Shown one piece after another: positions 1 through 7,501 of a stretch of DNA of 33,603 nt. Within the stretch, counting starts at the first letter, position 1. The number at the start of each line of letters is the position of its first letter. The stretch is from Pseudomonadota bacterium. GTDB taxonomy: Bacteria; Pseudomonadota; Alphaproteobacteria; Caulobacterales; Caulobacteraceae. The stretch is from assembly GCA_023428785.1 (NCBI GenBank), contig JAEYWU010000116.1:1-33603 (forward strand), written 5' to 3'. The notes under the pieces were generated by a model. That model saw only the letters and a program-made list of their open reading frames with translations, was not told the DNA's origin and did not search any database. The translations under genes were made by a program, and so were the position numbers.

Positions 1-1038
1 CATCACCGACAGGGTGCGACGCACGTCGGGATGGTCGACGATGGGGGCGGCGGCGCCGGTCCAGACCGAGCGCCCCTGCACCCGCTCGCGGGCGTAGGCG
101 AGGGCGTGCTGGTAGGCCCGCTCGGCGATGGCCACGCCCTCGACGCCGACCGCCAGACGCGCGGCGTTCATCATGACGAACATGTGCGACAGGCCTTCGT
201 TCGGCCGCCCCACCAGCTCAGCGGTCGCGCCCTCGTAGCTCATCACGCAGGTGGGCGAGCCGTGGATGCCCAGCTTGTGCTCGACGCTGACCGGCCGGAA
301 GGCGTTCCGCGCGCCCAGGCTCCCGTCCGGATTGACCAGGTATTTGGAGGCGAGGAACAGGCTGATGCCCTTCGGCCCCGCCGGCGCGCCCGGCAGCCGC
401 GCCAGCACCATGTGGACGATGTTGTCCGTCGCGTCGTGGTCGCCCCAGGTGATGAAGATCTTCTGGCCGGTCAGGCTGTAGGTCCCGTCGCCGTTGGGCG
501 TGGCGGTCGCGGTCAGGGCCCCCAGGTCCGAGCCGGCGTGGGGCTCGGTCAGGACCATGGCGCCGGTCCATTCACCGGAGACCAGTTTGGACAGATAGAG
601 CTCTTTCTGGTGGTCGGTGCCGACGTGCTGGAGCGCCTCGATGGCGGCCAGCGAGAGCATGGGGCACAGGCCGAAGGCCATGTTGGCGGCGTGGAAGCTC
701 TCGAAGGCGGCAAGCTCCAGCGCCTTGGGCAGGCCCTGGCCGCCGTGGGCCGGGTCCGCGGCAAGACCGGCCCAGCCACCCTCGGCGAAGCTCTTGTAGG
801 CGTCGACATAGCCGGGCGCGGCGGTGACCGAGCCGTTGGCGTATTTGGAGCCGTTCAGGTCGCCCTGCCGGTTGATCGGCGCCAGAACGCCGTCAGCGAA
901 CTGACCCGCCGCCTCAAGGATCGCCGCCCCAAGATCGGCGTCGTAATCAGGGAAGGCGCCCGTCGCGGCCACGGCGTCGAGGCCGGCGATGGCGTTCAGG
1001 GCGAAGTCGATATCCCGGATTGGAGAACGGAAGGTCAT
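1..1038 (-). CDS. Acyl-CoA dehydrogenase, N-terminal part (cut by left window edge)
   Basis: This is a flavin-dependent acyl-CoA dehydrogenase, which would introduce the alpha-beta double bond in acyl-CoA during beta-oxidation. The 346 visible codons are open to the window edge. Seen: an N-terminal helical region with GGWAGLAADPAHGGQGLP, the FAD/substrate signature MVLTEPHAGSDLG from residue 161, GQKIFITWGDHD, and HKLGIHGSPTCVM near residue 254. These fit the long (about 590-residue) bacterial acyl-CoA dehydrogenases, so roughly the last 40% lies outside the window, including the catalytic-base region. The ATG at 1036-1038 is preceded by GAGGA at a good distance, which supports this start. 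The gene is divergent from the cytochrome b561 gene. The chain-length specificity cannot be told from the sequence. Confidence 0.93.
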   Translation of the reverse strand, partial: MTFRSPIRDIDFALNAIAGLDAVAATGAFPDYDADLGAAILEAAGQFADGVLAPINRQGDLNGSKYANGSVTAAPGYVDAYKSFAEGGWAGLAADPAHGGQGLPKALELAAFESFHAANMAFGLCPMLSLAAIEALQHVGTDHQKELYLSKLVSGEWTGAMVLTEPHAGSDLGALTATATPNGDGTYSLTGQKIFITWGDHDATDNIVHMVLARLPGAPAGPKGISLFLASKYLVNPDGSLGARNAFRPVSVEHKLGIHGSPTCVMSYEGATAELVGRPNEGLSHMFVMMNAARLAVGVEGVAIAERAYQHALAYARERVQGRSVWTGAAAPIVDHPDVRRTLSVM

Positions 1039-1217
1039 GGGCGGGTCCTCGTAAACTCGCCGCTGAGTGCGGCAAGCGACGCGGTCGCGCAAGAGTCCCC
1101 TAGGGAAACCTGAGGCCCCAAACGGCGACCTGGACGATCGATACGTCCGGCCAGAGCCACTCTCTGAACTGTCGCCCGGTTGAGACCACCCAAAGCCCGA
1201 AATGAGGTTCCGGATAC

Positions 1218-1243
1218 TTGAGGCCGCCGCCGAACCGGCTAGC
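1218..1243 (+). promoter_or_regulatory. Possible housekeeping promoter of the cytochrome b561 gene
   Basis: TTGAGG (1218-1223) and GCTAGC (1238-1243) are separated by 14 bases. This resembles the Caulobacter housekeeping pattern TTGAC-N10-14-GCTANAWC, with mismatches in both boxes. It lies about 28 bases before the chosen start at 1271, inside the 232-bp divergent gap 1039-1270. I see no other convincing site in that gap. Confidence 0.35.
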
Positions 1244-1270
1244 TTGGCTTCAAACCCCAAGGAGCCGTCG

Positions 1271-1855
1271 ATGTCCCAACCGTCCGCCGTCTATTCGAAC
1301 GTCTCGATCGCCCTGCACTGGATCATCGCCCTGCTGGTGCTGGGCCAGATCGGCCTGGTGATGGCGCATGACGCGACCGAAGGCGCAGCTTCTGCGAACT
1401 TCATGATGCTTCACAAGTCGGGCGGCCTGCTGATCCTGGTGCTGACGCTGGTGCGGATCGGCTGGCGGTTCAAGGAGCCCTGGAAGGCCATGCCGGTCGA
1501 TACGCCGCGCTGGCAGCGCATCGTCGCCCGGGTCACCCACATCGGCTTCTATGTGCTGTTGATCGGCATGCCGCTGGGAGGCTGGCTGGCCTCGTCGGCG
1601 GCGGGCCGGGACATTTCCTTCTATGGCCTGTTCAACTGGCCGCTGCTGCCGATCGGCGGGGGCCGCGAGGCGGCGGGCTTCTTCATGGACGGCCACGAAC
1701 TGGCGGCCAAGTTCCTGTATGTCTTGCTGTTCCTGCACGTCGCGGCGGCGCTCAAGCACCAGTTCCTCGGCCGGGACAATGAGGTCAGGAAGATGCTGCC
1801 ATTCATTCCGGATCGCGGCCATGTCGACCATCGGGGGCCGCACGGCGCGCCCTGA
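1271..1855 (+). CDS. Cytochrome b561-family membrane protein
   Basis: This is a predicted inner-membrane di-haem cytochrome b of the bacterial b561 family (194 aa), which moves electrons between quinones and a periplasmic or membrane partner. Seen: four hydrophobic segments, with histidines placed as haem ligands. These are H16 in the first helix (IALHWIIALLV), H48 just before the second helix (MLHKSGG), one in THIGFYVLLIGMPLGGW, and one in the last helix (LFLHVAAALKHQF). The frame is open from 1202, but the ATG at 1271 is preceded by AAGGAG and begins directly with the family's N-terminus, so it is preferred. It stands alone, divergent from the acyl-CoA dehydrogenase. Its redox partner cannot be inferred. 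Confidence 0.9.
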   Translation: MSQPSAVYSNVSIALHWIIALLVLGQIGLVMAHDATEGAASANFMMLHKSGGLLILVLTLVRIGWRFKEPWKAMPVDTPRWQRIVARVTHIGFYVLLIGMPLGGWLASSAAGRDISFYGLFNWPLLPIGGGREAAGFFMDGHELAAKFLYVLLFLHVAAALKHQFLGRDNEVRKMLPFIPDRGHVDHRGPHGAP

Positions 1856-1876
1856 GGCGGGCGCCGGACGCGACCT

Positions 1877-1918
1877 AGGTGGACGGCAAGAACACAGTCC
1901 ACCTCGTCCACCTTGCCG
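1877..1918 (+). terminator. Overlapping alternative hairpins after the cytochrome b561 gene
   Basis: AGGTGGAC (1877-1884) can pair perfectly with GTCCACCT (1897-1904). The same left arm, as GGTGGACG (1878-1885), can instead pair with CGTCCACC (1905-1912), and CGGCAAG (1884-1890) can pair with CTTGCCG (1912-1918). There is no T-run. It may be the 3' end structure of the b561 transcript. Apart from this structure I see nothing definite in the gap 1856-2044. Confidence 0.3.
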
Positions 1919-2044
1919 GTGGGACGGATAACGGCTCACGATGTCAAAGACCGCGCCGACCCATCCTGGCGGCGCCCCGTCCAGCGGGCATGAAATCAGC
2001 ACGGTCCCTTGCGCGGACAGGCGTCATGGCCTTGAGAAGCGGGG

Positions 2045-2959
2045 ATGAAGCGTCCTGACGACATCGAGGCGGCGGCCCGGGCCCTGAAGGCCGGCCGGCT
2101 GGTCATCCTGCCGACCGAGACGGTCTATGGGCTGGCGGCGGACGCAGGCGACCCGCAGGCGGTCGCCGCCATCTTCGAGGCCAAGGGCCGGCCGCGCTTC
2201 AATCCGCTGATCTCGCATGTGGCGTCGCTTGAGCAGGCCGAGCGGCTGGCGGAGTTCGACGACCGGGCGCGGGCGCTGGCCGAGGCCTTCTGGCCGGGAC
2301 CGCTGACGCTTGTGCTGCCGGTGAGGGATCGCGAAGCGATCAGCGACCTGGCGCGGGCGGGGCTGGACACTGCGGCCATCCGGGTTCCGGGCCACCCGCA
2401 GGCGCGCGCCCTGCTCGAGGCCGTGGACCGGCCCGTCGTCGCGCCCTCGGCCAACCGGTCGGGACGGCCCAGCCCCACGACCTTTGAGGACGCGATGGAA
2501 GAGACGGGCGCGTCCGCCTCTGCCGCGCTGGACGGCGGCCCCTGCCCTGTCGGGCTGGAGAGCACGGTGGTGGCGGTGCTGGATCAGGTGCGCCTGCTAC
2601 GGCCGGGCGCCGTGACCCGGGCGGAGATCGAGGCCGTCGTCGGTCCGCTGGCCGAAGCCGAGGACGATGCCAGGCGCTCGCCCGGACGGATGGCCCTGCA
2701 CTATGCGCCGGATGCGCCGGTCCGGATCAACGCCGAGGCGCCGCGCGAGGGCGAGGCCTATCTCGCCTTCGGCCAGCCCGGGCCGTTCAGCCTGAGCCCG
2801 ACCGGCGACCTGAAGGAAGCCGCCGCCAACCTGTTCCGGATACTGCGCGAAGCCGACAGGACCAGGCCAGCCGGCATCGCGGTGGCGCCCATCCCCGCCG
2901 AAGGGCTGGGCGAGGCCATCAACGACCGGCTGAAGCGCGCGGCGGGGTTCGTGGGGTAG
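2045..2959 (+). CDS. L-threonylcarbamoyladenylate synthase (Sua5/YrdC/TsaC family)
   Basis: The enzyme makes threonylcarbamoyl-AMP from threonine, bicarbonate and ATP. This is the first step of t6A formation at position 37 of ANN-decoding tRNAs, and it acts in the cytosol. The 304-residue length fits the two-domain Sua5 type rather than the shorter TsaC. Seen: the YrdC core with LPTETVYGLAADA (residues 22-34), KGRPRFNPLISHV near 47, WPGPLTLVL, SANRSGRPSPT near 136 and GLESTVVAV near 167. A C-terminal Sua5 domain of about 100 residues follows. The start ATG lies 4 bases after a GGGG stretch that could serve as a weak ribosome-binding site. No operon partner is visible; the next gene is on the other strand. 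Confidence 0.96.
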   Translation: MKRPDDIEAAARALKAGRLVILPTETVYGLAADAGDPQAVAAIFEAKGRPRFNPLISHVASLEQAERLAEFDDRARALAEAFWPGPLTLVLPVRDREAISDLARAGLDTAAIRVPGHPQARALLEAVDRPVVAPSANRSGRPSPTTFEDAMEETGASASAALDGGPCPVGLESTVVAVLDQVRLLRPGAVTRAEIEAVVGPLAEAEDDARRSPGRMALHYAPDAPVRINAEAPREGEAYLAFGQPGPFSLSPTGDLKEAAANLFRILREADRTRPAGIAVAPIPAEGLGEAINDRLKRAAGFVG

Positions 2960-2995
2960 CAGCGCCAGTATGGAGGCTGAGGTGCTGCTCGACGG

Positions 2996-3031
2996 CGGAC
3001 GCTTAAAGTTTCCGCAATGGGTGGAAAGCGG
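2996..3031 (+). repeat. Left copy of direct-repeat units flanking a small membrane gene
   Basis: Unit A, CGGACGCTTAA (2996-3006), is followed by unit B at 3011-3031, which ends in GGGTGGAAAGCGG. Related copies of both units lie at 3372-3413 in the same orientation but in reverse order. Unit B matches its partner at 17 of 21 positions. Confidence 0.5.
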
Positions 3032-3045
3032 TCTTCAGGAGCCGC

Positions 3046-3339
3046 CTACCCTGCCTGCCCCAGTCCGAGGATCGCCCACGCGATGGCGCATGAGACGTGG
3101 AGGGCGAGACAGACCCGAGCGGCAGTGAGGAGTCCGCGCTGACGAGGGCCAAGGTCCGGTTCAGGCGTATGAAACAGCCGCCCAATCAGCCTGAAAGCGT
3201 TGAAGCGGGCATATCCACGCGGTGAGTTGTCGAGCAGATTTCCAGAGCGTGCCGCAGTGATTACGTCGATGGCAATCGCTGAGACGAGCACGCCCATCGC
3301 GGACAGGGCTAAGATCACGAATAGGACGGCCTCAATCAT
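3046..3339 (-). CDS. Small membrane protein of unknown function
   Basis: This is a 97-residue hypothetical protein that I do not recognise. Seen: a strongly hydrophobic N-terminal helix (residues 1-26, MIEAVLFVILALSAMGVLVS), then a polar middle with NLLDNSPRGYARFNAFRLIGRLF. A second hydrophobic segment near the end (VCLALHVSCAIAWAILGLG) suggests two membrane spans. The frame extends upstream to a TTG at 3369, but neither start has a clear ribosome-binding site; the ATG is preferred because it opens directly into the first helix. The region 2960-3450 is visibly poorer in GC than its neighbours and is flanked by direct repeats, so it may have been acquired by transfer. If this is not a gene, 2960-3453 holds nothing else I can name except those repeats. 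Confidence 0.55.
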   Translation of the reverse strand: MIEAVLFVILALSAMGVLVSAIAIDVITAARSGNLLDNSPRGYARFNAFRLIGRLFHTPEPDLGPRQRGLLTAARVCLALHVSCAIAWAILGLGQAG

Positions 3340-3371
3340 CGTCGTGAGGCTACACTCGTCCCGCCGCAACG

Positions 3372-3413
3372 TCAGCTAAGGGTCGAAAGCGGACTCTCGC
3401 CGACGGACGCTAA
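3372..3413 (+). repeat. Right copy of direct-repeat units flanking a small membrane gene
   Basis: Unit B' at 3372-3392 (ending GGGTCGAAAGCGG) is followed by unit A' CGGACGCTAA (3404-3413). They match the units at 3011-3031 and 2996-3006 in direct orientation, giving the order A-B-gene-B'-A'. Confidence 0.5.
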
Positions 3414-3453
3414 TCCGACCGCCTGAAAGTCGCCGGAAACACTCAAACCCCCC

Positions 3454-3927
3454 TTACTGAACCATCAGCCCCTGGATGATGTTGTCGCCGTCGATGCGGA
3501 TGGTCCAGGTGTTGACGGCGCCGTTGGCGAAGGTGGCCTCGAACTGGTGGGCGCCGGGGACGGGCTCGCCGATGTTCTCCAGCGACTGCAGCTCGCCCAT
3601 GGCGGCGAGCTCCGGGGTCATGGCCGCGGACTGGTCGCGCACGGCCTGGGCCAGTTCGGGGCCCATGGCGTCATAGTCGGGCGTGCCGGCCTGAAGCGCG
3701 GCGATGGTGTCGCGCAGGCGGTGCTCGGCGTGCATGGCCGAGGTGTAGTGCGCCGCGTCATGGGCGTGTTCACCATGCTCGCCGTGGCCCGCATGGTCTT
3801 CCTGAGCGGCCGGAGCCGCGGCGCCGTGGGCGGCGTGATCGCCGTGACCGGCGTGGTCGTGTTCCTGGGCGGCGGCGGCGCCCGCGAAGGCGAGCGAGGC
3901 GGCGAAAGCGAGGGCGGCGGTCTTCAT
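3454..3927 (-). CDS. Exported histidine-rich protein of unknown function
   Basis: This is a 157-residue predicted periplasmic or exported protein. Seen: a signal peptide (MKTAALAFAASLAFAGAAAAQ) with an Ala-X-Ala cleavage site near residue 20. A histidine-rich stretch follows (about residues 22-60, HDHAGHGDHAAHG and similar), typical of metal-binding linkers. The rest is a folded region with AMHAEHRLRDTIAALQAG and a C-terminal beta-like segment ending NTWTIRIDGDNIIQGLMVQ. The ATG at 3925-3927 is chosen over an upstream extension because it starts the signal peptide and follows AGGAG. Metal binding is inferred from composition only. A similar His/Gly/Asp-rich linker occurs in the outer-membrane protein at 22192-23649. 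The 216-bp gap to rpsB must hold promoters for both genes. Confidence 0.82.
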   Translation of the reverse strand: MKTAALAFAASLAFAGAAAAQEHDHAGHGDHAAHGAAAPAAQEDHAGHGEHGEHAHDAAHYTSAMHAEHRLRDTIAALQAGTPDYDAMGPELAQAVRDQSAAMTPELAAMGELQSLENIGEPVPGAHQFEATFANGAVNTWTIRIDGDNIIQGLMVQ

Positions 3928-4143
3928 GGTGGAGAACTCCTGGATCCGGATCGAGGTATAGCCAGCCCCCGCCCAAGCCCCAAGGCCTTGCATTTTGCGC
4001 CATTCCCGCCTATTTGCCCGCCGCACTTCACACGCAGGCGTGGCGCGGTTCGGGGAGACATCCCGGTTCGCACCATTCCGAGAGGGCCAGAAACCCTTTT
4101 AAGCGCCTGCGGCGGATTGATCGGATAAAGGAAAGAAATACAG

Positions 4144-5025
4144 ATGGCTCTGCCTGACATCTCTATGCGCGGCCTGCTCGAATCGGGCGCCCACTTCGGC
4201 CACCAGACGCACCGCTGGAACCCGAAGATGGACAAGTACATCTTCGGCTCGCGCTCGAACATTCACATCATCGACCTGTCGCAGACGCTGCCGCTGCTGC
4301 ACCAGGCCCTGGTCGCCGTTCGCGACGTCGCCGCCAAGGGCGGCCGCGTCCTGTTCGTCGGCACCAAGCGCCAGGCCTCGGCCCCGGTGGCCGAAGCCGC
4401 CAAGCGCCGCGCCCAGTACTACGTCAACCACCGCTGGCTCGGCGGCACCCTGACCAACTGGCGCACCGTCTCGGGCTCGATCCAGCGTCTGCGTGACTCG
4501 ACCGCCATCCTGGAAGCCGGCGGCGAAGGCCGGGTCAAGAAGGAGCTGGTGAACATCACCCGCGAGCGCGACAAGCTGGAACTGTCGCTGGGCGGCATCA
4601 AGGACATGGGCGGCATCCCCGACATCATGTTCGTGATCGACACCAACAAGGAAGCGATCGCGATCCAGGAAGCCCGCAAGCTGAACATCCCGGTCATCGC
4701 CATCCTGGACACGAACTGCGATCCGGACGGCATCACCTATCCGATCCCGGGCAACGATGACGCCGCGCGCGCCATCCAGCTGTACTGCGACCTGATCGCC
4801 GACGCCGTTCTGGACGGCCTGGCCGCCGGCGCCGGCGCTGCTGGCGTCGACCTGGGCGCCTCGGCCAATCCGCCGGCCGAGCCCGCGCTGAAGGAAGAGG
4901 CCGCTCCGGCCGCCCTGTCGGCCGAGGACGAAGCCACGGCGCAGGCCGCTGAGGCTCCGGCCGCCGAGGCTCCGGCTGCTGAGGCTCCGGCCGCGGAAGA
5001 CAAAGCCGAAGAGGCCGCGGGCTGA
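4144..5025 (+). CDS. rpsB: 30S ribosomal protein S2
   Basis: Ribosomal protein S2 is part of the small subunit and helps bind S1. Seen: the S2 opening (ISMRGLLESGAHFGHQTHRWNPKM), then IHIIDLSQTLPLL, RVLFVGTKRQAS and RWLGGTLTNWRT. PDIMFVIDTNKEAIAIQEARKLNIPVIAILDTNCDPD and YPIPGNDDAARAI complete the core. At 293 aa it is longer than the E. coli protein (241) because of an Ala/Glu/Pro-rich tail of about 60 residues containing three tandem EAPAA units. AAAGGA stands before the ATG. It is followed by tsf, as in most bacteria, with a hairpin between them that could set the ratio of the two products. Confidence 0.98.
   Translation: MALPDISMRGLLESGAHFGHQTHRWNPKMDKYIFGSRSNIHIIDLSQTLPLLHQALVAVRDVAAKGGRVLFVGTKRQASAPVAEAAKRRAQYYVNHRWLGGTLTNWRTVSGSIQRLRDSTAILEAGGEGRVKKELVNITRERDKLELSLGGIKDMGGIPDIMFVIDTNKEAIAIQEARKLNIPVIAILDTNCDPDGITYPIPGNDDAARAIQLYCDLIADAVLDGLAAGAGAAGVDLGASANPPAEPALKEEAAPAALSAEDEATAQAAEAPAAEAPAAEAPAAEDKAEEAAG
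4948..4992 (+). repeat. Three tandem 15-bp repeats in the rpsB tail
   Basis: Units 4948-4962, 4963-4977 and 4978-4992 are near-identical copies of GCTGAGGCTCCGGCC. Each encodes Ala-Glu-Ala-Pro-Ala in the low-complexity C-terminal tail of S2. They differ only at third codon positions, so this looks like slippage-type expansion kept in frame. Confidence 0.8.
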
Positions 5026-5072
5026 TCCAGCCCGACCGGCCTTGTCGAAAGGCCGTGCGTTTAACTGACACA

Positions 5073-5096
5073 CGGCCCGGCTAAGCAGCCGGGCCG
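5073..5096 (+). terminator. Hairpin between rpsB and tsf
   Basis: CGGCCCGGCT (5073-5082) and AGCCGGGCCG (5087-5096) form a perfect 10-bp stem with an AAGC loop. Only TTCCCC follows, so it is a weak terminator at best. An attenuator or RNA-processing signal between rpsB and tsf is as likely. Confidence 0.6.
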
Positions 5097-5131
5097 TTCC
5101 CCTATCCGATTACCTCTCAGGAGACATTCAA

Positions 5132-6064
5132 ATGGCTGAGATCACCGCTGCGCTCGTCAAGGAACTGCGCGAAAAGTCCGGCGTCGGCATGATGGACTGC
5201 AAGAAGGCGCTGCAGGAAACCGATGGCGACCTGAACGCCGCGATCGACTGGCTGCGCGCCAAGGGCCTGTCCAAGGCCGCCAAGAAGGCTGACCGCGTCG
5301 CCGCCGAAGGCCTGATCGCCGTCGCCACCCGCCATGAAGGCGCCGGTGAATCGGCCGCTGTCATCGAGTTCAACGCCGAGACGGACTTCGTCGCGCGCAA
5401 CGAACTGTTCCAGGACGCCGCCAACAAGATCGCCATCGTCGCCCTGGACCACCAGGACGTCGACGCCGTGAACGCCGCCCCGCTGGACGGCGCCACCGTG
5501 CAGGACCTGGTCACCAACCTGGTCGCCACCATCGGCGAGAACATGCACGTCCGTCGCGTCTCGACCCAGTCGGTGTCGCAGGGCGTCGTGGCTTCGTACG
5601 TCCACAACGCAGTCGCGCCGAACCTCGGCAAGATCGGCGTGCTGGTCGCCATCGAGTCGGCCGCCGACCAGGCCAAGCTGCGTGAACTGGGCCGCAAGAT
5701 CGCCATGCACATCGCGGCGACCTCGCCCCTGTCGCTGGACGAGACCAGCCTGGATCCGGCCGCGATCGAAAAGGAACGCGCCGTCCTGACCGAGAAGGCC
5801 AAGGAAGAAGGCCGTCCGGAAAACATGATCGCCAAGATCGTCGAAGGCCAGATCGCCAAGTTCCAGAAGGAAGTGGTCCTGACCAAGCAGCCGTTCGTCA
5901 TGAACCCCGATCAGACGATCGAACAGCTCGTGGCCGACACCGGCAAGGAACTGGGCTCGCCGATCACCCTGAAGGGCTTCGTGCGCATGGGCCTGGGCGA
6001 AGGCGTCGAGAAGCCGGTCGGACCGGACTTCGCCGAGGAAGTCGCCTCGATGACCAAGGCGTAA
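5132..6064 (+). CDS. tsf: Translation elongation factor Ts
   Basis: EF-Ts exchanges GDP for GTP on EF-Tu in the cytosol. Seen: an N-terminal UBA-like helical domain, residues 1-45 (ITAALVKELREKSGVGMMDCKKAL), and the EF-Tu-contacting signature ETDFVARN near residues 81-88. Two core repeats follow, containing VRRVSTQSVSQGVVASYVH and GKIGVLVAIES. The C-terminal part has FVMNPDQTIEQLV. The length of 310 is normal. The start has AGGAG at the right distance. It is transcribed with rpsB and followed by a hairpin at 6091-6119. Confidence 0.98.
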   Translation: MAEITAALVKELREKSGVGMMDCKKALQETDGDLNAAIDWLRAKGLSKAAKKADRVAAEGLIAVATRHEGAGESAAVIEFNAETDFVARNELFQDAANKIAIVALDHQDVDAVNAAPLDGATVQDLVTNLVATIGENMHVRRVSTQSVSQGVVASYVHNAVAPNLGKIGVLVAIESAADQAKLRELGRKIAMHIAATSPLSLDETSLDPAAIEKERAVLTEKAKEEGRPENMIAKIVEGQIAKFQKEVVLTKQPFVMNPDQTIEQLVADTGKELGSPITLKGFVRMGLGEGVEKPVGPDFAEEVASMTKA

Positions 6065-6090
6065 GCCAGACGCATCGCTGCAAATAAGAG

Positions 6091-6119
6091 GGGCGCTCCG
6101 GCTGACGGCCGGGGCGCCC
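6091..6119 (+). terminator. Hairpin terminator after tsf
   Basis: GGGCGCTCCGGC (6091-6102) pairs with GCCGGGGCGCCC (6108-6119) around a TGACG loop. The stem is 12 bp with one T-G pair. A short T-poor tail (TTCGTCT) follows. It probably ends or attenuates the rpsB-tsf transcript before pyrH. Confidence 0.65.
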
Positions 6120-6164
6120 TTCGTCTATGAAGGGGGCGATTCCGCTTCCAGCCGTCCGAGAGCC

Positions 6165-6887
6165 ATGGCCGACCCCCAATACAAACGCGTACTCCTCAAG
6201 GTCTCCGGCGAAGTGCTGATGGGCGACCAGCCCTACGGCATCGACATGAACACCGTCGCGACCGTCGCCCAGGCCGTGGCCAAGGCCCATGCGACCGGCG
6301 TCGAGATCTGTCTGGTCATCGGCGGCGGCAACATCTTCCGTGGCCTGTCCAAGGCCGCCGGCGACATGGAACGCGCGACCGCGGACCAGATGGGCATGCT
6401 GGCGACCGTCATGAACGCCCTGGCCATGCAGGCGGCGCTCGAGAAGGTCGGCGTGCCGACCCGGGTCCAGTCCGCCCTGGACATGCCGGCGGTGGCTGAG
6501 CCCCTGATCCGCAGGCGGGCCCTGCGCCACCTGGAAAAGGGCCGCGTGGTGATCTTCGCCGCCGGCGTGGGCGCTCCGTTCTTCACCACCGATTCCGGCG
6601 CGGCCCTGCGCGCGGCCGAGATGGGGTGTGACGTTCTGCTCAAGGGAACCTCGGTCGACGGCGTCTATTCCGCCGACCCCAAGAAGGACAAGGCGGCGAC
6701 CCGTTACGACTCGCTGACCTACACCGATGTCCTGGCCAAGGACTTGCGGGTGATGGACGCATCGGCCATTGCCATGATGCGCGACGCGGACATTCCCATC
6801 GTGGTCTTCTCGATCCGCGAGGAAGGTTCGTTCCAGCGCGTGCTGAAGGGCGAAGGCGCCCACACCGTCATCCGCACGACGGCCTGA
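6165..6887 (+). CDS. pyrH: Uridylate (UMP) kinase
   Basis: The enzyme phosphorylates UMP to UDP in pyrimidine nucleotide synthesis. It belongs to the amino-acid-kinase fold (bacterial PyrH), not the eukaryotic NMP kinase type. Seen: VLLKVSGEVLMGDQPYGID at residues 9-27, GGGNIFRGLSKAAGDMERATADQMGMLATVMNALA in overlapping segments from about 53, RRALRHLEKGRVVIFAAGVGAPFFTTDS, and KGTSVDGVYSADPKKD. The length of 240 is standard. A GANTC site (GATTC, 6138-6142) lies just upstream. It is the first gene after the tsf hairpin and is followed by frr after 23 bases. Confidence 0.98.
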   Translation: MADPQYKRVLLKVSGEVLMGDQPYGIDMNTVATVAQAVAKAHATGVEICLVIGGGNIFRGLSKAAGDMERATADQMGMLATVMNALAMQAALEKVGVPTRVQSALDMPAVAEPLIRRRALRHLEKGRVVIFAAGVGAPFFTTDSGAALRAAEMGCDVLLKGTSVDGVYSADPKKDKAATRYDSLTYTDVLAKDLRVMDASAIAMMRDADIPIVVFSIREEGSFQRVLKGEGAHTVIRTTA

Positions 6888-6910
6888 CGAAAGAAGACTG
6901 GGAGAAAACC

Positions 6911-7468
6911 ATGGCCAAGCCCGACCTCAACAGCATCCGCAGCCGCATGGACAAGGCTGTCAGCGCCCTGAAGGAAGAGTTCGGCGGTTTGCGCACCGGC
7001 CGCGCCTCGGCCGGCCTGCTGGACCCGATCATGGTGGACGCCTACGGATCGACGACGCCGCTGAACGCGGTCGCCGCCATTTCGGTGCCCGAGCCGCGCA
7101 TGATCGCGGTCAATGTCTGGGACAAGGGCGTGGTCGTCTCGGTCGAGAAGGCCATCCGCGCGTCTGGCCTGGGCCTGAACCCGGTCGTCGACGGCCAGAC
7201 GCTGCGCATCCCGATCCCGCCACTGACCGAAGAGCGCCGCCGCGACCTGGCCAAGCTGGCCGGGAAGTACGCCGAGCAGCAGAAGGTCGCCGTGCGCAAC
7301 GTCCGCCGCGACGCGAACGATGATCTCAAAAAAGCCGAGAAGGCGGGCGAGATCAGCCAAGATGAGCAAAAGAAGATGGAGGCCGAGGTCCAGAAGGACA
7401 CCGACGCCGCCATCAAGCGCATCGACGAGGCCCTCAAGGCCAAGGAAGTAGAAATCATGCAGGTCTAG
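6911..7468 (+). CDS. frr: Ribosome recycling factor
   Basis: With EF-G it splits post-termination ribosomes. Seen over 185 residues: the N-terminal helix MDKAVSALKEEFGGLRTGRAS, LLDPIMVDAYGSTTPLNAVAAISVPEPR, WDKGVVVSVEKAI, and the C-terminal three-helix bundle with PPLTEERRRDLAKLAGKYAE and VRNVRRDANDDLKKAEK. The start follows GGGAG. The length equals the family norm. It lies between pyrH and uppS, the usual arrangement. Confidence 0.98.
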   Translation: MAKPDLNSIRSRMDKAVSALKEEFGGLRTGRASAGLLDPIMVDAYGSTTPLNAVAAISVPEPRMIAVNVWDKGVVVSVEKAIRASGLGLNPVVDGQTLRIPIPPLTEERRRDLAKLAGKYAEQQKVAVRNVRRDANDDLKKAEKAGEISQDEQKKMEAEVQKDTDAAIKRIDEALKAKEVEIMQV

Positions 7469-7501
7469 GCCTTGTCGCCAGACCTGAAAGGGCGCTCATC
7501 G

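Noticed and set aside
31..1113. A 360-codon open frame on the plus strand
   Set aside because: It is antisense to the acyl-CoA dehydrogenase, whose motifs are clear.
3003..3185. A 60-codon minus-strand frame
   Set aside because: It overlaps the small membrane-protein gene in another frame and lacks any membrane segment, motif or ribosome-binding site.
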